A stretch of DNA of 46,646 bases from CAKSFT01 sp045544615 (GTDB lineage Bacteria > Bacillota > Clostridia > UBA1381): NCBI GenBank assembly GCA_045544615.1, contig JAZPZI010000010.1:1-46646 (forward strand). Direction: 5' to 3'. The translations under genes and the position numbers were made by a program. Under the pieces are notes generated by a model that searched no databases, was not told where the DNA came from, and saw only the letters and a list, made by a program, of their open reading frames with translations. Positions 16,138-24,906 of this stretch are shown here, piece after piece (the stretch's first letter is position 1; each line of letters begins with the position of its first letter).

Positions 16138-16950
16138 CTAAATATCGAGAACTTTCATGCTTTCTCTTGGTGACATTCCTGTTTCCTTTACATACATCTT
16201 ATAGAAATTCGAGTAGTTTCCGAAACCTGCCTCCTGGCTTGCCTGAGAAAGAGTTTTCCCGTCTGCGTATAGATTTCTTACAAGAATTATTCTTTTGTGG
16301 GTTATGTATTTGTTTATAGTAAGCCCCGTGTGCTTTTTAAAAAGTCGGCACAGATGGTACTTGTCAAGGAAGAATTTCTCGGCGATATCGTCTATAAAAA
16401 GCGGTGATGACAAGTTATCGTTTATATAGTTTATAATCGGTGCGACCTTGGCATTGAACGCTGAGCGAGCGGTGGTCTGCTTGTATTTGTTGAGCTCATT
16501 TAAGAGTTCTAAAATCGTGTAGCGTGAGAGTATTTCCGAGTTCTCTTTTTCCGAGTACTTCAAAGACCTGTTGATTATGTCGGGAATATCGTGGCTCTTT
16601 ACAAACTCTGACGGGATAAGATTTTGCTCGCCCGGTCTCCTGTTTTCAAACATTTCAAGATACTCTTCGCAGGAATTTGTTGTAAAGAAGGACCGGTCGA
16701 TGGTATACACTATACGCTCATACGGCTTGGTGTTTTTCGGGCGTGTATGGTGAAACTCGTTCGGGTTCATCAAAAGAATATCATACGGGCGCAACGGATA
16801 CACAGTACCCTCAACAACAAAGTCGGCATCACCCTTCATGAAGATATAAATCTCATATCTGCCGTAATGGTTGTGAAGCTCAAACTGACCGGGTTTTATG
16901 TAATTATCCTTTGATCTGCCAAAGTCATATTCGTGGCCATAAAATTCCAT
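16138..16950 (-). CDS. AraC-family regulator divergent from the mannonate genes
   Basis: 270 aa. An N-terminal cupin domain (FELHNHYGRYEIYIFMKGD, LLMNPNEFHH) is followed by two AraC helix-turn-helix motifs (DIAEKFFLDKYHLCRLFKKH and GFGNYSNFYKMYVKETGMSP). It is transcribed away from uxuA across a 148-bp region with two GTCAATATTT repeats 21 bp apart. It likely activates uxuA-uxuB in response to a hexuronate-related sugar; the effector is inferred from context only. Confidence 0.88.
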   Translation of the reverse strand: MEFYGHEYDFGRSKDNYIKPGQFELHNHYGRYEIYIFMKGDADFVVEGTVYPLRPYDILLMNPNEFHHTRPKNTKPYERIVYTIDRSFFTTNSCEEYLEMFENRRPGEQNLIPSEFVKSHDIPDIINRSLKYSEKENSEILSRYTILELLNELNKYKQTTARSAFNAKVAPIINYINDNLSSPLFIDDIAEKFFLDKYHLCRLFKKHTGLTINKYITHKRIILVRNLYADGKTLSQASQEAGFGNYSNFYKMYVKETGMSPRESMKVLDI

Positions 16951-17004
16951 AACATTACCCCTCGTTTCCCTGAATTTTATTCCAAAAATAGTATATCATA
17001 AAAA

Positions 17005-17067
17005 GTCAATATTTGCAATCTTTTTGTCAATATTTATATTGATTATTTAGAAAATTTATGATATAGT
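17005..17067 (+). promoter_or_regulatory. uxuA promoter with phased AraC-type half-sites
   Basis: GTCAATATTT occurs at 17005-17014 and 17026-17035, start-to-start spacing 21 bp, or two helical turns on the same face. Directly downstream are TTGATT (17039-17044), a 17-bp spacer and TATAGT (17062-17067). The position next to the -35 fits activation by the divergent AraC protein. Confidence 0.65.
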
Positions 17068-17098
17068 AAAATCAAAGTGAAAAAGGGAGGTCTTACTT

Positions 17099-18139
17099 AT
17101 GAAAATGACATTCAGATGGTACGGAAAAGACGATCCGGTAACCCTCGAGAAAATCAGACAGATTCCGGGTGTTACAGGGATAGTTTCTGCCATATACGAT
17201 ATACCCGTTGGTGAGGCGTGGAGCTATGAGAGAATCATGGAGCTCAAAAATGAAGTTGAAGCATCAGGCCTTGAGCTTTCTGTAATCGAGAGTGTTCCAG
17301 TACACGAAGACATCAAAACAGGCGATGGCGACCGTGACCGTTACATAGAAAACTATTGCATCACCCTGAGAAATCTTGCAAAGGCAGGAATCGACTGTGT
17401 TTGCTATAACTTTATGCCGGTATTTGACTGGACACGCTCTGACCTTGCATACGAGTTGCCTGATGGCTCAAATGCTTTGATTTATCGTGAAGAAACAGTT
17501 CACGATATGAATCCGTTAACAGGCGATCTTGCACTTCCGGGTTGGGATGCAAGCTATACAAAAGAGGGCATGAAGGCACTTTTGGAAAAGTATCAGTCAA
17601 TCAGCGAGGAGGATTTGTGGAACAACTTAAAGTACTTCCTCGACAGAGTTATAAAGGTTGCAGAAGAGGTTAAGGTCAAGATGGCGATTCACCCGGATGA
17701 TCCGCCCTGGAGCATCTTCGGTTTGCCGAGAATTATAACAAACAAGAAAAATCTTGAGAGATTTTTGAAGCTCTATGACAGCCCATATAACGGCTTGACA
17801 CTCTGCACAGGCTCACTCGGCGTTGATCCTGAAAATGATATTGTTGATATGGTAAATTCATTTGCCGACAGAATCCATTTTGCACATATCAGAAACATCA
17901 AGATTACAGGCGAGAAGTGCTTCGAAGAGGCGGCTCACAAGTCAGAATGCGGTTCTCTGGATATCGTAAAGATTGTAAAGGCATATCACGACCACGGCTT
18001 TGAGGGGTATATCCGTCCTGACCACGGTAGAATGATCTGGGGCGAAAAGGGCAGACCGGGCTACGGCTTGTTCGACAGAGCTCTCGGTGCGGTTTATATC
18101 AACGGCATCTGGGAAACACTTGAGAAGGAATGTAAATAA
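17099..18139 (+). CDS. uxuA: Mannonate dehydratase
   Basis: 346 aa. The N-terminus MKMTFRWYGKDDPVTLEKIRQ..GV and the metal-site stretches MAIHPDDPPWSIFGLPRI, HIRNI and RPDHGR are strongly characteristic of UxuA. It dehydrates D-mannonate to 2-keto-3-deoxygluconate in glucuronate breakdown. GGGAGG precedes ATG 17099. It is followed 16 nt later by the mannonate oxidoreductase gene, forming an operon. The kinase and aldolase of the pathway are not in the window. Confidence 0.94.
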   Translation: MKMTFRWYGKDDPVTLEKIRQIPGVTGIVSAIYDIPVGEAWSYERIMELKNEVEASGLELSVIESVPVHEDIKTGDGDRDRYIENYCITLRNLAKAGIDCVCYNFMPVFDWTRSDLAYELPDGSNALIYREETVHDMNPLTGDLALPGWDASYTKEGMKALLEKYQSISEEDLWNNLKYFLDRVIKVAEEVKVKMAIHPDDPPWSIFGLPRIITNKKNLERFLKLYDSPYNGLTLCTGSLGVDPENDIVDMVNSFADRIHFAHIRNIKITGEKCFEEAAHKSECGSLDIVKIVKAYHDHGFEGYIRPDHGRMIWGEKGRPGYGLFDRALGAVYINGIWETLEKECK

Positions 18140-18155
18140 GAAAGAAGGATTATAT

Positions 18156-19010
18156 ATGAAATTACCTTTTGATTTGGATTTGGCAGGCAAAACCGTTGTC
18201 GTAACAGGCGGTGGCGGAGTGCTTTGCGGTATGTTTGCAGAAGCTGCAGGCAAGTGCGGTGCAAAGGTTGCGGTGCTTGATTTAAATAAGGAAGCAGCCG
18301 ATGCGGTTGCTGAAAAGATTGTAGCAGAGGGCGGTACTGCAAAAGGCTATGCCGCAAATGTTTTAAAGCCTGATGTTATGAAGGCAGTTCGTGAGGAAAT
18401 CCTTGCCGATTTCGGCACTTGCGATATTCTGATAAACGGTGCCGGCGGAAACAATCCGAAGGGTACAACAACCAAGGAATATCTTGATTTTGAGGATATT
18501 GACGGAAAAGAGGATTTGGTAACATTCTTCGATCTGGACCCTCAGGGCATTGAGTTTGTGTTCAACTTAAACTTCCTCGGAACACTTATTCCGACACAGG
18601 TTTTTGCAAAGGATATGGCAAAGAACAAAAAGGGAAATATCATAAATGTTTCGTCAATGAACGCGTTCACACCACTTACCAAAATCCCTGCATATAGCGG
18701 TGCCAAAGCTGCGGTATCAAACTTTACACAGTGGCTTGCAGTGCATTTTTCAAAGGTTGGAATAAGAGTAAATGCAATCGCACCGGGATTTTTCGTAACA
18801 AAGCAGAACAAGGCACTGCTTTTTGACGAAAACGGAAAGGCAACACCAAGAACAGAGAAGATTCTTGCTGCAACCCCAATGGACAGATTCGGCGAACCAG
18901 AAGAACTTGTTGGCACACTTCTCTGGCTTTTGAATGATGAAGCATCGGGATTTGTTGACGGCGTGGTAGTACCGGTTGACGGCGGATTCTCGGCATATAG
19001 CGGAGTATAA
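18156..19010 (+). CDS. uxuB: SDR-type D-mannonate oxidoreductase (fructuronate reductase)
   Basis: 284 aa from ATG 18156 (AAGAAGG upstream; an in-frame ATG at 18087 lies inside uxuA). Classical short-chain dehydrogenase: the cofactor loop TGGGGVLCG, the NGAGGNNP block, catalytic Ser in NVSSMNAF and Tyr-Lys in YSGAKAA. It ends SGFVDGVVVPVDGGFSAYSGV, as in mannonate oxidoreductases of the Bacillus YjmF type. With UxuA it links fructuronate to 2-keto-3-deoxygluconate. Confidence 0.88.
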   Translation: MKLPFDLDLAGKTVVVTGGGGVLCGMFAEAAGKCGAKVAVLDLNKEAADAVAEKIVAEGGTAKGYAANVLKPDVMKAVREEILADFGTCDILINGAGGNNPKGTTTKEYLDFEDIDGKEDLVTFFDLDPQGIEFVFNLNFLGTLIPTQVFAKDMAKNKKGNIINVSSMNAFTPLTKIPAYSGAKAAVSNFTQWLAVHFSKVGIRVNAIAPGFFVTKQNKALLFDENGKATPRTEKILAATPMDRFGEPEELVGTLLWLLNDEASGFVDGVVVPVDGGFSAYSGV

Positions 19011-19016
19011 TAACTT

Positions 19017-19046
19017 AAAAACTGAAGCGAAAGCTTCAGTTTTTTT
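19017..19046 (+). terminator. Terminator after uxuA-uxuB
   Basis: AAACTGAAGC-GAAA-GCTTCAGTTTTTTT, a stable GNRA-capped hairpin with a T tract. Confidence 0.92.
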
Positions 19047-19113
19047 GTGGTTAAAATAAGAATGTAAGCATTTGTTTTATTTAAAAAATCTGAACTAAAT
19101 TGCCAAAAACATC

Positions 19114-19142
19114 TTGACACTTTTGAGGGATTATATTATACT
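19114..19142 (+). promoter_or_regulatory. Sigma-A promoter of the aldolase gene
   Basis: TTGACA (19114-19119), 17-bp spacer, TATACT (19137-19142). The untranslated leader would be about 65 nt. Confidence 0.8.
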
Positions 19143-19213
19143 TATCATATAATAATATGCAGCTTATAAAGTGTATTTAAACTTAAATAATAATTACATA
19201 AGGAGAAATTGAA

Positions 19214-20161
19214 ATGTTAGTAAATCTCAACGAAGTACTTATACCTGCAAAGAAAAACCATTATGCGGTCGGACTTTTTAATGCCGTTAACATGGAGCTT
19301 GCAAGAGGTATAATCAGTGCAGCAGAAAAAACACAGTCACCGGTTATAATGGGTACTGCAGAAGTTTTGTTCCCATACGGACCTTTGGAGGAGGTTTCAT
19401 ATTACCTCTTGCCTATGGCAAAGAAAGCAAGAGTGCCTGTAGTTGTACATCTTGACCACGGTCTTAAGAAGGAAACCTGTCTTAAGGCTCTTGAGTTGGG
19501 CTTTACTTCTATTATGTATGACTGCTCAACAGACCCATACGAAGTAAATATAGAAAAAGTTAAGGAAATGGCAGATATTGCACATTCATACGGTGCAACA
19601 ATCGAAGGCGAGCTCGGTCACGTTGGTGATAACGAAGGCTCTGCTGAGGGTGACTCTCACCTTGAGGATCCGTCAAAGTATTTTACAGATCCAAAGCTTG
19701 CAAAGGACTATGTTCAGAAGACAGGCGTCGATGCACTTGCGATTGCTGTGGGTAATGCACACGGTGCATACAAGTTGCCACCAAAACTCGATTTTGAAAG
19801 AATCAAGACTATCGCAAACACAGTAGATGTTCCGTTGGTATTGCACGGTGGTTCAGGCCTTACAGACAATGACTTCAGAAGAGCAATCAAGGAAGGTATC
19901 AGCAAAGTTAATATCTTTACCGATATCAATATTGCTGCGGTTAAGGCAGAGTTCAGTAAGTTTACAGATATGAACAAGGGTATCATCGACCTTATCCCTG
20001 CAGCAGTTGAGGCTGTAAAGCAGGAAACTATATCAAAAATGGAACTTTTCTCAAGCGTAGGCAAGGCAGGCACAGCACCGGCAGCATCAATTGACGGAAT
20101 GGATATGGATAAGCTTGTTGAGTTGGTAGTTGCAGAAGTACGCAAGGAACTCAGCAAATAA
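19214..20161 (+). CDS. Class II fructose/tagatose-bisphosphate aldolase family protein
   Basis: 315 aa. Zinc-ligand motifs of class II aldolases: HLDHG, a Glu in IEGELGHVG, the conserved GNAHGAYK and LHGGSGL. FTDIN follows near the substrate phosphate site. It cleaves ketose bisphosphates to DHAP and an aldehyde. Strength of promoter and consensus features suggest a glycolytic role, but the family also includes GatY, KbaY and IolJ, and the mannonate neighbourhood leaves the substrate open. AAGGAG precedes ATG 19214. Confidence 0.9.
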   Translation: MLVNLNEVLIPAKKNHYAVGLFNAVNMELARGIISAAEKTQSPVIMGTAEVLFPYGPLEEVSYYLLPMAKKARVPVVVHLDHGLKKETCLKALELGFTSIMYDCSTDPYEVNIEKVKEMADIAHSYGATIEGELGHVGDNEGSAEGDSHLEDPSKYFTDPKLAKDYVQKTGVDALAIAVGNAHGAYKLPPKLDFERIKTIANTVDVPLVLHGGSGLTDNDFRRAIKEGISKVNIFTDINIAAVKAEFSKFTDMNKGIIDLIPAAVEAVKQETISKMELFSSVGKAGTAPAASIDGMDMDKLVELVVAEVRKELSK

Positions 20162-20186
20162 TCCAATACGTTAAGGAGTGAGTTTT

Positions 20187-20414
20187 ATGCCGTATATAGC
20201 AATAAAAGGCTATCCGAAGGATGAAGAAACCAAGAAAAAAATAGTAGATGAAATCAACGAACTGTTTATCAAGCATTGGGGTTGTCCGCCCGAGGCTATT
20301 TCGATTTCGGTTGAGGAATTTCCGCCCGAAGAGTGGGAGGAGAAAGTGGTAAAACCCGAAATGGATAAAAAGCAGGACAAGATGATGATTTTATCGGGTA
20401 ATAAAAAGTATTAA
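20187..20414 (+). CDS. 4-oxalocrotonate tautomerase-like enzyme
   Basis: 75 aa from ATG 20187. This start is chosen because the family needs a free N-terminal proline (MPYIAIKGYP) as its catalytic base, and TAAGGAG lies 8 nt upstream. The GTG at 20178 would bury that proline. Sequence features match the 4-OT fold (beta-alpha-beta, then SISVEEFPPEEW). It is 25 nt downstream of the aldolase gene and likely co-transcribed, hinting at a keto-enol step on the same substrate. Confidence 0.85.
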   Translation: MPYIAIKGYPKDEETKKKIVDEINELFIKHWGCPPEAISISVEEFPPEEWEEKVVKPEMDKKQDKMMILSGNKKY

Positions 20415-20417
20415 AAT

Positions 20418-20447
20418 AAAAAAATGCACCGGAGGTGCATTTTTTAT
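20418..20447 (+). terminator. Terminator after tautomerase gene
   Basis: AAAAAATGCACC-GG-AGGTGCATTTTTT, followed by A. It starts 4 nt after the stop codon. Confidence 0.9.
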
Positions 20448-20450
20448 CCA

Positions 20451-20530
20451 AACTATTTAGAAAAATATCAAAATAGTTATTGACAACAGATAAAACATCT
20501 GATATAATCTATTTAGAAATATTTCTAAAT
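20451..20530 (+). promoter_or_regulatory. Consensus promoter flanked by two operator-like inverted repeats
   Basis: TTGACA (20480-20485), 17-bp spacer, TATAAT (20503-20508). Upstream, AACTATTT (20451-20458) mirrors AAATAGTT (20471-20478). Downstream, a perfect 20-bp palindrome ATTTAGAAATATTTCTAAAT (20511-20530) covers the start site. This is the expected layout for autorepression by the ArsR-type gene it drives. Confidence 0.85.
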
Positions 20531-20552
20531 ACTTGGAAAGGGAGGGTATATT

Positions 20553-20822
20553 ATGGGAATGAATGAAACCTTAAAGGCAATTTCCGACCCGGTGAGGCGT
20601 GATATTCTTGCAATGCTGAAGGAAGGAAAGAAGTCGGCAGGTGAGATTGCCGAGAAATTCAACCTTACCGGCGCCACAGTTTCGTATCATTTGTCGAAGC
20701 TGAAGTCTGCCGACCTGATAGCTGAAGAAAAGTATAAAAATTTTATCTACTACGAGCTGAACGCCTCGGTTTTCGAGGAAGTGCTCGTCTGGATTTATAA
20801 GTTGGGAGGTAAGAAAGAATGA
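20553..20822 (+). CDS. sdpR: SdpR-like ArsR-family autorepressor
   Basis: 89 aa. The winged-helix domain reads ISDPVRRDILAMLKEGKKSA, then GATVSYHLSKLKSADLI and YELNASVFEEVLVWIY. The cysteine metal motif of ArsR metal sensors is absent. It overlaps the next gene by ATGA (20819-20822), as in SdpR-SdpI operons, where the membrane protein sequesters the repressor on binding toxin. GGGAGGG precedes ATG 20553. Confidence 0.87.
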   Translation: MGMNETLKAISDPVRRDILAMLKEGKKSAGEIAEKFNLTGATVSYHLSKLKSADLIAEEKYKNFIYYELNASVFEEVLVWIYKLGGKKE

Positions 20823-21430
20823 AGTTTATGAAATGGAAAATATGGATTGTAACAAGTATAGTTTGCCTTTTGCCGATACTTTTGGGGATTGTACTATGGG
20901 ATAGACTGCCCGAGATTATGGCAATTCATTTTGATATCAACAATAATCCCGATAACTTTGCATCGAAGGCGTTTGTTGTTTTTGGACTTCCGCTGTTGAT
21001 GGTGCTTTTGCAGACGGTTTGCTGTGTTATAAATGACATTAACGCATACAAACACGGCGACAGAAAAAAGTTCGAGACTGTGACGAAATGGATTATTCCT
21101 GTTATGTCGATAGTTTTGCAGATTGCAACACTCGGCTACGGACTCGGTTGGGATTTTGAGGTAAGAAAGGTTGCCGCAATTCTGGTTGGCGGTGTGATGA
21201 TTGCAATCGGCAACTATATGCCGAAGTTTGATTATATTAAAAATTACGATGTGGATGCTGAAAAGGCCCGCAAGATTAACAGGTTTATAGGTTTTGGAAG
21301 TGTTATTATGGGTGTGCTCTTTATATTGAGTATATTCCTGCCACCGTGGGCAACAATCGTTTGCATCCTCCTGCTGATACCGTATGCAATAATCGGTACT
21401 GTGTATGGAATAAAGGTAGCAAAGAAATAA
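20819..21430 (+). CDS. sdpI: SdpI-family immunity/signal-transducing membrane protein
   Basis: 203 aa with about six hydrophobic segments. The N-terminal DUF1648 signature PEIMAIHFDINNNPDNFASK is followed by SdpI features: GNYMPKFDYIKNYDVDAEKA, then a membrane segment starting FIGFGSVIMG. In Bacillus subtilis SdpI protects against the SDP cannibalism toxin and controls SdpR. No sdpC-like toxin gene lies nearby, so this may be an orphan immunity or stress sensor pair. Confidence 0.85.
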   Translation: MKFMKWKIWIVTSIVCLLPILLGIVLWDRLPEIMAIHFDINNNPDNFASKAFVVFGLPLLMVLLQTVCCVINDINAYKHGDRKKFETVTKWIIPVMSIVLQIATLGYGLGWDFEVRKVAAILVGGVMIAIGNYMPKFDYIKNYDVDAEKARKINRFIGFGSVIMGVLFILSIFLPPWATIVCILLLIPYAIIGTVYGIKVAKK

Positions 21431-21440
21431 AATTTAAAAA

Positions 21441-21488
21441 AGGCCGTTTAAAAAGTAAGTTGGATTTTTAAACGGTCTTTGTTTTTTT
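21441..21488 (+). terminator. Terminator after sdpI-like gene
   Basis: GGCCGTTTAAAAA pairs with TTTTTAAACGGTC, with one G-T pair, followed by a T7 tract. The structured repeat begins 2 nt later. Confidence 0.88.
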
Positions 21489-21489
21489 G

Positions 21490-21644
21490 GGGAAATAGGA
21501 AAAAAGCTTTGGAATTGGCAAACTGAGCCAAAGCCGGGCTTTGGGTTACCCGAAGTCGTACATTGGTACGACGAGAGGCGAAGTTTGTCAATAGCAAGAA
21601 AAGAGTTCCTCTTTCTTGTGTTCCAAAGCTTTTTAACATTTCCC
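21490..21644. repeat. Multi-branched structured element, copy 1
   Basis: Nested helices: GGGAAAT (21490-21496) with ATTTCCC (21638-21644); a perfect 14-bp AAAAAGCTTTGGAA (21501-21514) with 21621-21634; 21515-21524 with 21582-21591; and hairpins at 21528-21544, 21555-21572 and 21595-21618. Joining segments such as GTTACCCGAA and GAGAGGCG are identical in copy 2 (36831-36984), while stems differ by compensatory changes. It ends at the base before the stop codon of the minus-strand kinase gene. No coding capacity. It may be a mobile MITE-like unit or a 3' untranslated RNA. Confidence 0.8.
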
Positions 21645-23381
21645 TTATATGTCCGGCATTACAATGTCTATAATAGTCTCTGCATCGTCCGAGAATATGT
21701 TTACACCGTATTCCTTGCCGAAGATGAGCTTTATTCTCTGGTTAACATTTGAAAGCCCGATATGCTTGGTTTCCTGAATCTCGTCCGATTCGAGCATTTT
21801 TTCCAGAACCTCAAGCCTGTCTTTTGGTATTTTCGGACCGTTATCCGAAACCGACAGGACAAGGCGGTTGTTGAAAATAGCGGTACTTATTGTTATGATA
21901 CCGTTATTTTTTTCGAGCTTTTTCATGCCGTGCTCGATTGCGTTTTCGATAATCGGCTGTAATACGAACTTGACGGTCTTACAGTTAAGGGTGTCAGGGT
22001 CTATGTCGTAATTGACATGGAACTTTCCTGGATATTTCACCTTTTCGATATCGATATACTTTTTTGCATATTCAAGCTCGGTCTCTACGGTCACAATGTA
22101 ATCTTTGGTATTGAGTGCAATATAGAGAATATCCGAGAGATTCGAAAGCATTGTTGCCGCTTTGCTGTCGCCCTTGCTTTCTTCTAATATAAATCCGTTT
22201 ACAAGGTTCAGGGTATTGAACAGAAAATGCGGATTTATCTGAGTCTGCAGGGCGATAGACTGAACTTTTTTGAGGGTTGCAATTTTATCTACAAGCTCCT
22301 GCTCGATTTTTTCGTGATTCTTTATAGTATTAAAAAGAGTGTTACTCAAGTACACAAGCTCGTTATCGTTGGATTCATCAGGCGGTGCAATGTTGGGGGA
22401 AGTGGTGCGTGTTACCACATTTACGATCGAGCGGTAGAACATGAATGCAATAACAAGCGATACAAGTATTACAAGGAGAAGGATAATAACAAAATAGATT
22501 ACCGCAACCGATATAATTTTTGAAAAGCTTTTGTTGTGTGCATCAAGGTCGAGGGCAACCGCAAGCTTATAATCATGGTTCTCTGATGCAATAGCGTTAT
22601 AGTGCATAGAGAGCGTTGAGGTTACCGATTCGTCCCTGTATGATGAATCTGCCACTGTTTTTTGGATGTTTTCCAGATTTGCATTGAGAATATCTGGGTT
22701 TGACGAATAAAACAGATTGTTCTTCGCATCGAAAAAGAAAACCGCTTCGTTTGTTCCGCCATCTCCGGTATACATTTCCTGAACAAGTATTTCGCCGTCG
22801 AGGGTTATGATTACAAGCCCTGCGTTACGGTCATTTATCAAAAGGCTTTTGCCGATATTCACGAGCTTTGAATTTTCGACACCCTTTGGACTGGCAGGGC
22901 GGGAGAATTCAACATATCCGTCTTGGAAAAGCTCGAGCCAGGAGGTATCACGGAAATGTTCCGAATACTGTGAACCGTAGCTTGAGCATACGAAATCTGT
23001 TTTTGGGTTATATACCGATATTGAGTTTATGTATGTAAATCTCCGCTCAAGATCCCGCAAAAAAGCCGAATATTCGGAATTTTCGCTCATGCCACTCTTT
23101 ATGTACTCGGCAGTCAACCGATTGGAAAGCAACTCGTTATATATATCGTCGATGTTAGTGAAAGCATTATCAAACTGAATCAACGATTTTATGATGTTAT
23201 ACCGCTGTTCGGTATTTATTTCGCTTTTAACACTCGAATAGTGGAGGTTTAGCGTTATAACAATAAAGATTATGGCAGGGATTGCAAAGACCAGGCTCAG
23301 CACCTTGAAATATTTAAAGAAGATACTGTTCCATTTATAGTCCCTGATAAGTCCCAGCGCATCCTTGAAAAATTTGTTCAT
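21645..23381 (-). CDS. YesM-type sensor histidine kinase
   Basis: 578 aa. Membrane helix 1 at about 24-46 and helix 2 at about 288-317 enclose an extracellular sensor of about 240 residues. The HisKA_7TM/His_kinase motif is LQTQINPHFLFNTLN with phospho-acceptor His385, followed by ENAIEHGMKK (N box) and a SDNGPKIPKD G box. It senses an extracellular sugar or its transporter and phosphorylates the regulator encoded 3 nt upstream. The order regulator-kinase with a 3-nt gap indicates one transcript. It is divergent from the ABC permease genes. Confidence 0.92.
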   Translation of the reverse strand: MNKFFKDALGLIRDYKWNSIFFKYFKVLSLVFAIPAIIFIVITLNLHYSSVKSEINTEQRYNIIKSLIQFDNAFTNIDDIYNELLSNRLTAEYIKSGMSENSEYSAFLRDLERRFTYINSISVYNPKTDFVCSSYGSQYSEHFRDTSWLELFQDGYVEFSRPASPKGVENSKLVNIGKSLLINDRNAGLVIITLDGEILVQEMYTGDGGTNEAVFFFDAKNNLFYSSNPDILNANLENIQKTVADSSYRDESVTSTLSMHYNAIASENHDYKLAVALDLDAHNKSFSKIISVAVIYFVIILLLVILVSLVIAFMFYRSIVNVVTRTTSPNIAPPDESNDNELVYLSNTLFNTIKNHEKIEQELVDKIATLKKVQSIALQTQINPHFLFNTLNLVNGFILEESKGDSKAATMLSNLSDILYIALNTKDYIVTVETELEYAKKYIDIEKVKYPGKFHVNYDIDPDTLNCKTVKFVLQPIIENAIEHGMKKLEKNNGIITISTAIFNNRLVLSVSDNGPKIPKDRLEVLEKMLESDEIQETKHIGLSNVNQRIKLIFGKEYGVNIFSDDAETIIDIVMPDI

Positions 23382-23384
23382 GGT

Positions 23385-24866
23385 TTATTCCTCTATGGCA
23401 TCGTCCCTGAATTTTGACGGTGTTGTGCCGGTATATAGCTTGAATACACGGTGGAAGTACTGAGCATCCTTGTAGCCTACAAGGTTTGCAATAGCCGTGA
23501 TTTTGATGTTTGAGTTAAGCAACAGGTCTCTTGCCCGGTCGATTCGGAGCTCCGAGAGATAGTCAACGAATTTCTTGCCGGTATATTGCTTAAAGAGCGA
23601 GCTGAAATATCCCGGGCTCAGGGCTACATAATGCGAAACATCAGCGAGGGTTATATTCTCGCAGAAGTGCTTTTTCACATACTCAAGTGCCTTTTCCATC
23701 ATATTTTCCGATTCGGGAATCTCAAACCCTTTGAGGTTGAGAATCTGCTCGTTTAAAAATGCAAACATTTCGCCAATATCGGTGATACTTAAAAATCGTA
23801 TTCTTATCTCGTACGGATTTTCTATCATCGGTGTAAGCTCGGAAAAGAGATTACGGCAGAATTTTTCTGCCTGTACAGTATCTGATGAGAAAATCTTTTT
23901 TACAATCTGCAGGGTACGCATAGCCTCTGCAGGGCTGTTGTTATGAATGTATGACATAACCATATTCGAAAGCTGGATCGCAGAGCTTTTTGAAATCTGA
24001 TATTTTTTAAGGCTTGCGATGTTCTTAACCGACTGCAGAATTTCATAAGATGTTTCTAACTGAAGAATTGTCTGCAGGTTTTCAACAAGCGTCTGCATAT
24101 ATTCGTGTATTATTTTATTGAAAAGCTTTTCCGGAAAACGGTCCTTGCCTATTGCGATTATCTCTATTGACTCGTTTGCAATTTGCGAGATGGAGAAGAA
24201 TGCGTGCTCGTTTTCCGGGGTAATGAACTTGCTTATTGTGCTGAAGAAACGTTCACGCTCGTGCTTCCATTTGGTAGCAAAAAATTCATCAAAGTTCTTG
24301 ATGCTGATACCGATTTGTGCACAGGAGCAGTTGTCCTTGTCAACCGTGATACCGATTTTTCTCAAGTGGTGAATAAGCGTATCCGAGTCGATTACTCCTA
24401 AGATATAGCTTGAGAGGTACTCCTGCCTCATAAATGCAATTTCGTCTTCTAAAAAGTCGCTTCGCTCCTCTAAAACCGAGATGCGGTTTACCTTGTCTAC
24501 TTCATTATATAAGGAAACCATAGCATTAAAAAAGTCGCTGTAGGTAATAGGTTTTGTTATGTAGTCAACGACATTATAGCGGATAGCACTCCTTGCGTAT
24601 TCGAAGTTACGGTATGCACTGATGAATACAAATTTAATATGGGGATGAGTGTTGTGACAAATCTTCGAAAGCTCTATTCCTGATATTACAGGAACACGGA
24701 TATCGGTAAGTACGGCATTTACCTCGTGAGTGTTGATGTACTCAATCGCCTCTGCACCGTTTTCAAAAGATGCAACGATTTCAAACCCGATATTTCCCCA
24801 GTCGAGAATTTTGGAAAGCTGTTGGTTCATCTGTGATTCGTCTTCTACGATTACAAGTTTATACAT
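23385..24866 (-). CDS. YesN-type response regulator with AraC output domain
   Basis: 493 aa from ATG 24866, set by GGAGGGG 8 nt upstream; an upstream in-frame ATG at 24896 has no such site. A receiver domain (1-120) has phospho-acceptor Asp55 in AVLTDIRVP and conserved Lys in YITKPI. A helical middle region follows. The AraC HTH domain (about 395-490) reads LADVSHYVALSPGYFSSLFK, then FVDYLSEL and VGYKDAQYFHRVFKLYTGTTP. It likely activates the divergent ABC operon through phased TCC repeats in the shared promoter region. Confidence 0.92.
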   Translation of the reverse strand: MYKLVIVEDESQMNQQLSKILDWGNIGFEIVASFENGAEAIEYINTHEVNAVLTDIRVPVISGIELSKICHNTHPHIKFVFISAYRNFEYARSAIRYNVVDYITKPITYSDFFNAMVSLYNEVDKVNRISVLEERSDFLEDEIAFMRQEYLSSYILGVIDSDTLIHHLRKIGITVDKDNCSCAQIGISIKNFDEFFATKWKHERERFFSTISKFITPENEHAFFSISQIANESIEIIAIGKDRFPEKLFNKIIHEYMQTLVENLQTILQLETSYEILQSVKNIASLKKYQISKSSAIQLSNMVMSYIHNNSPAEAMRTLQIVKKIFSSDTVQAEKFCRNLFSELTPMIENPYEIRIRFLSITDIGEMFAFLNEQILNLKGFEIPESENMMEKALEYVKKHFCENITLADVSHYVALSPGYFSSLFKQYTGKKFVDYLSELRIDRARDLLLNSNIKITAIANLVGYKDAQYFHRVFKLYTGTTPSKFRDDAIEE

Positions 24867-24906
24867 AAATTTACCCCTCCGTTTTGCGGAAAACATTTAT
24901 ATGAAT

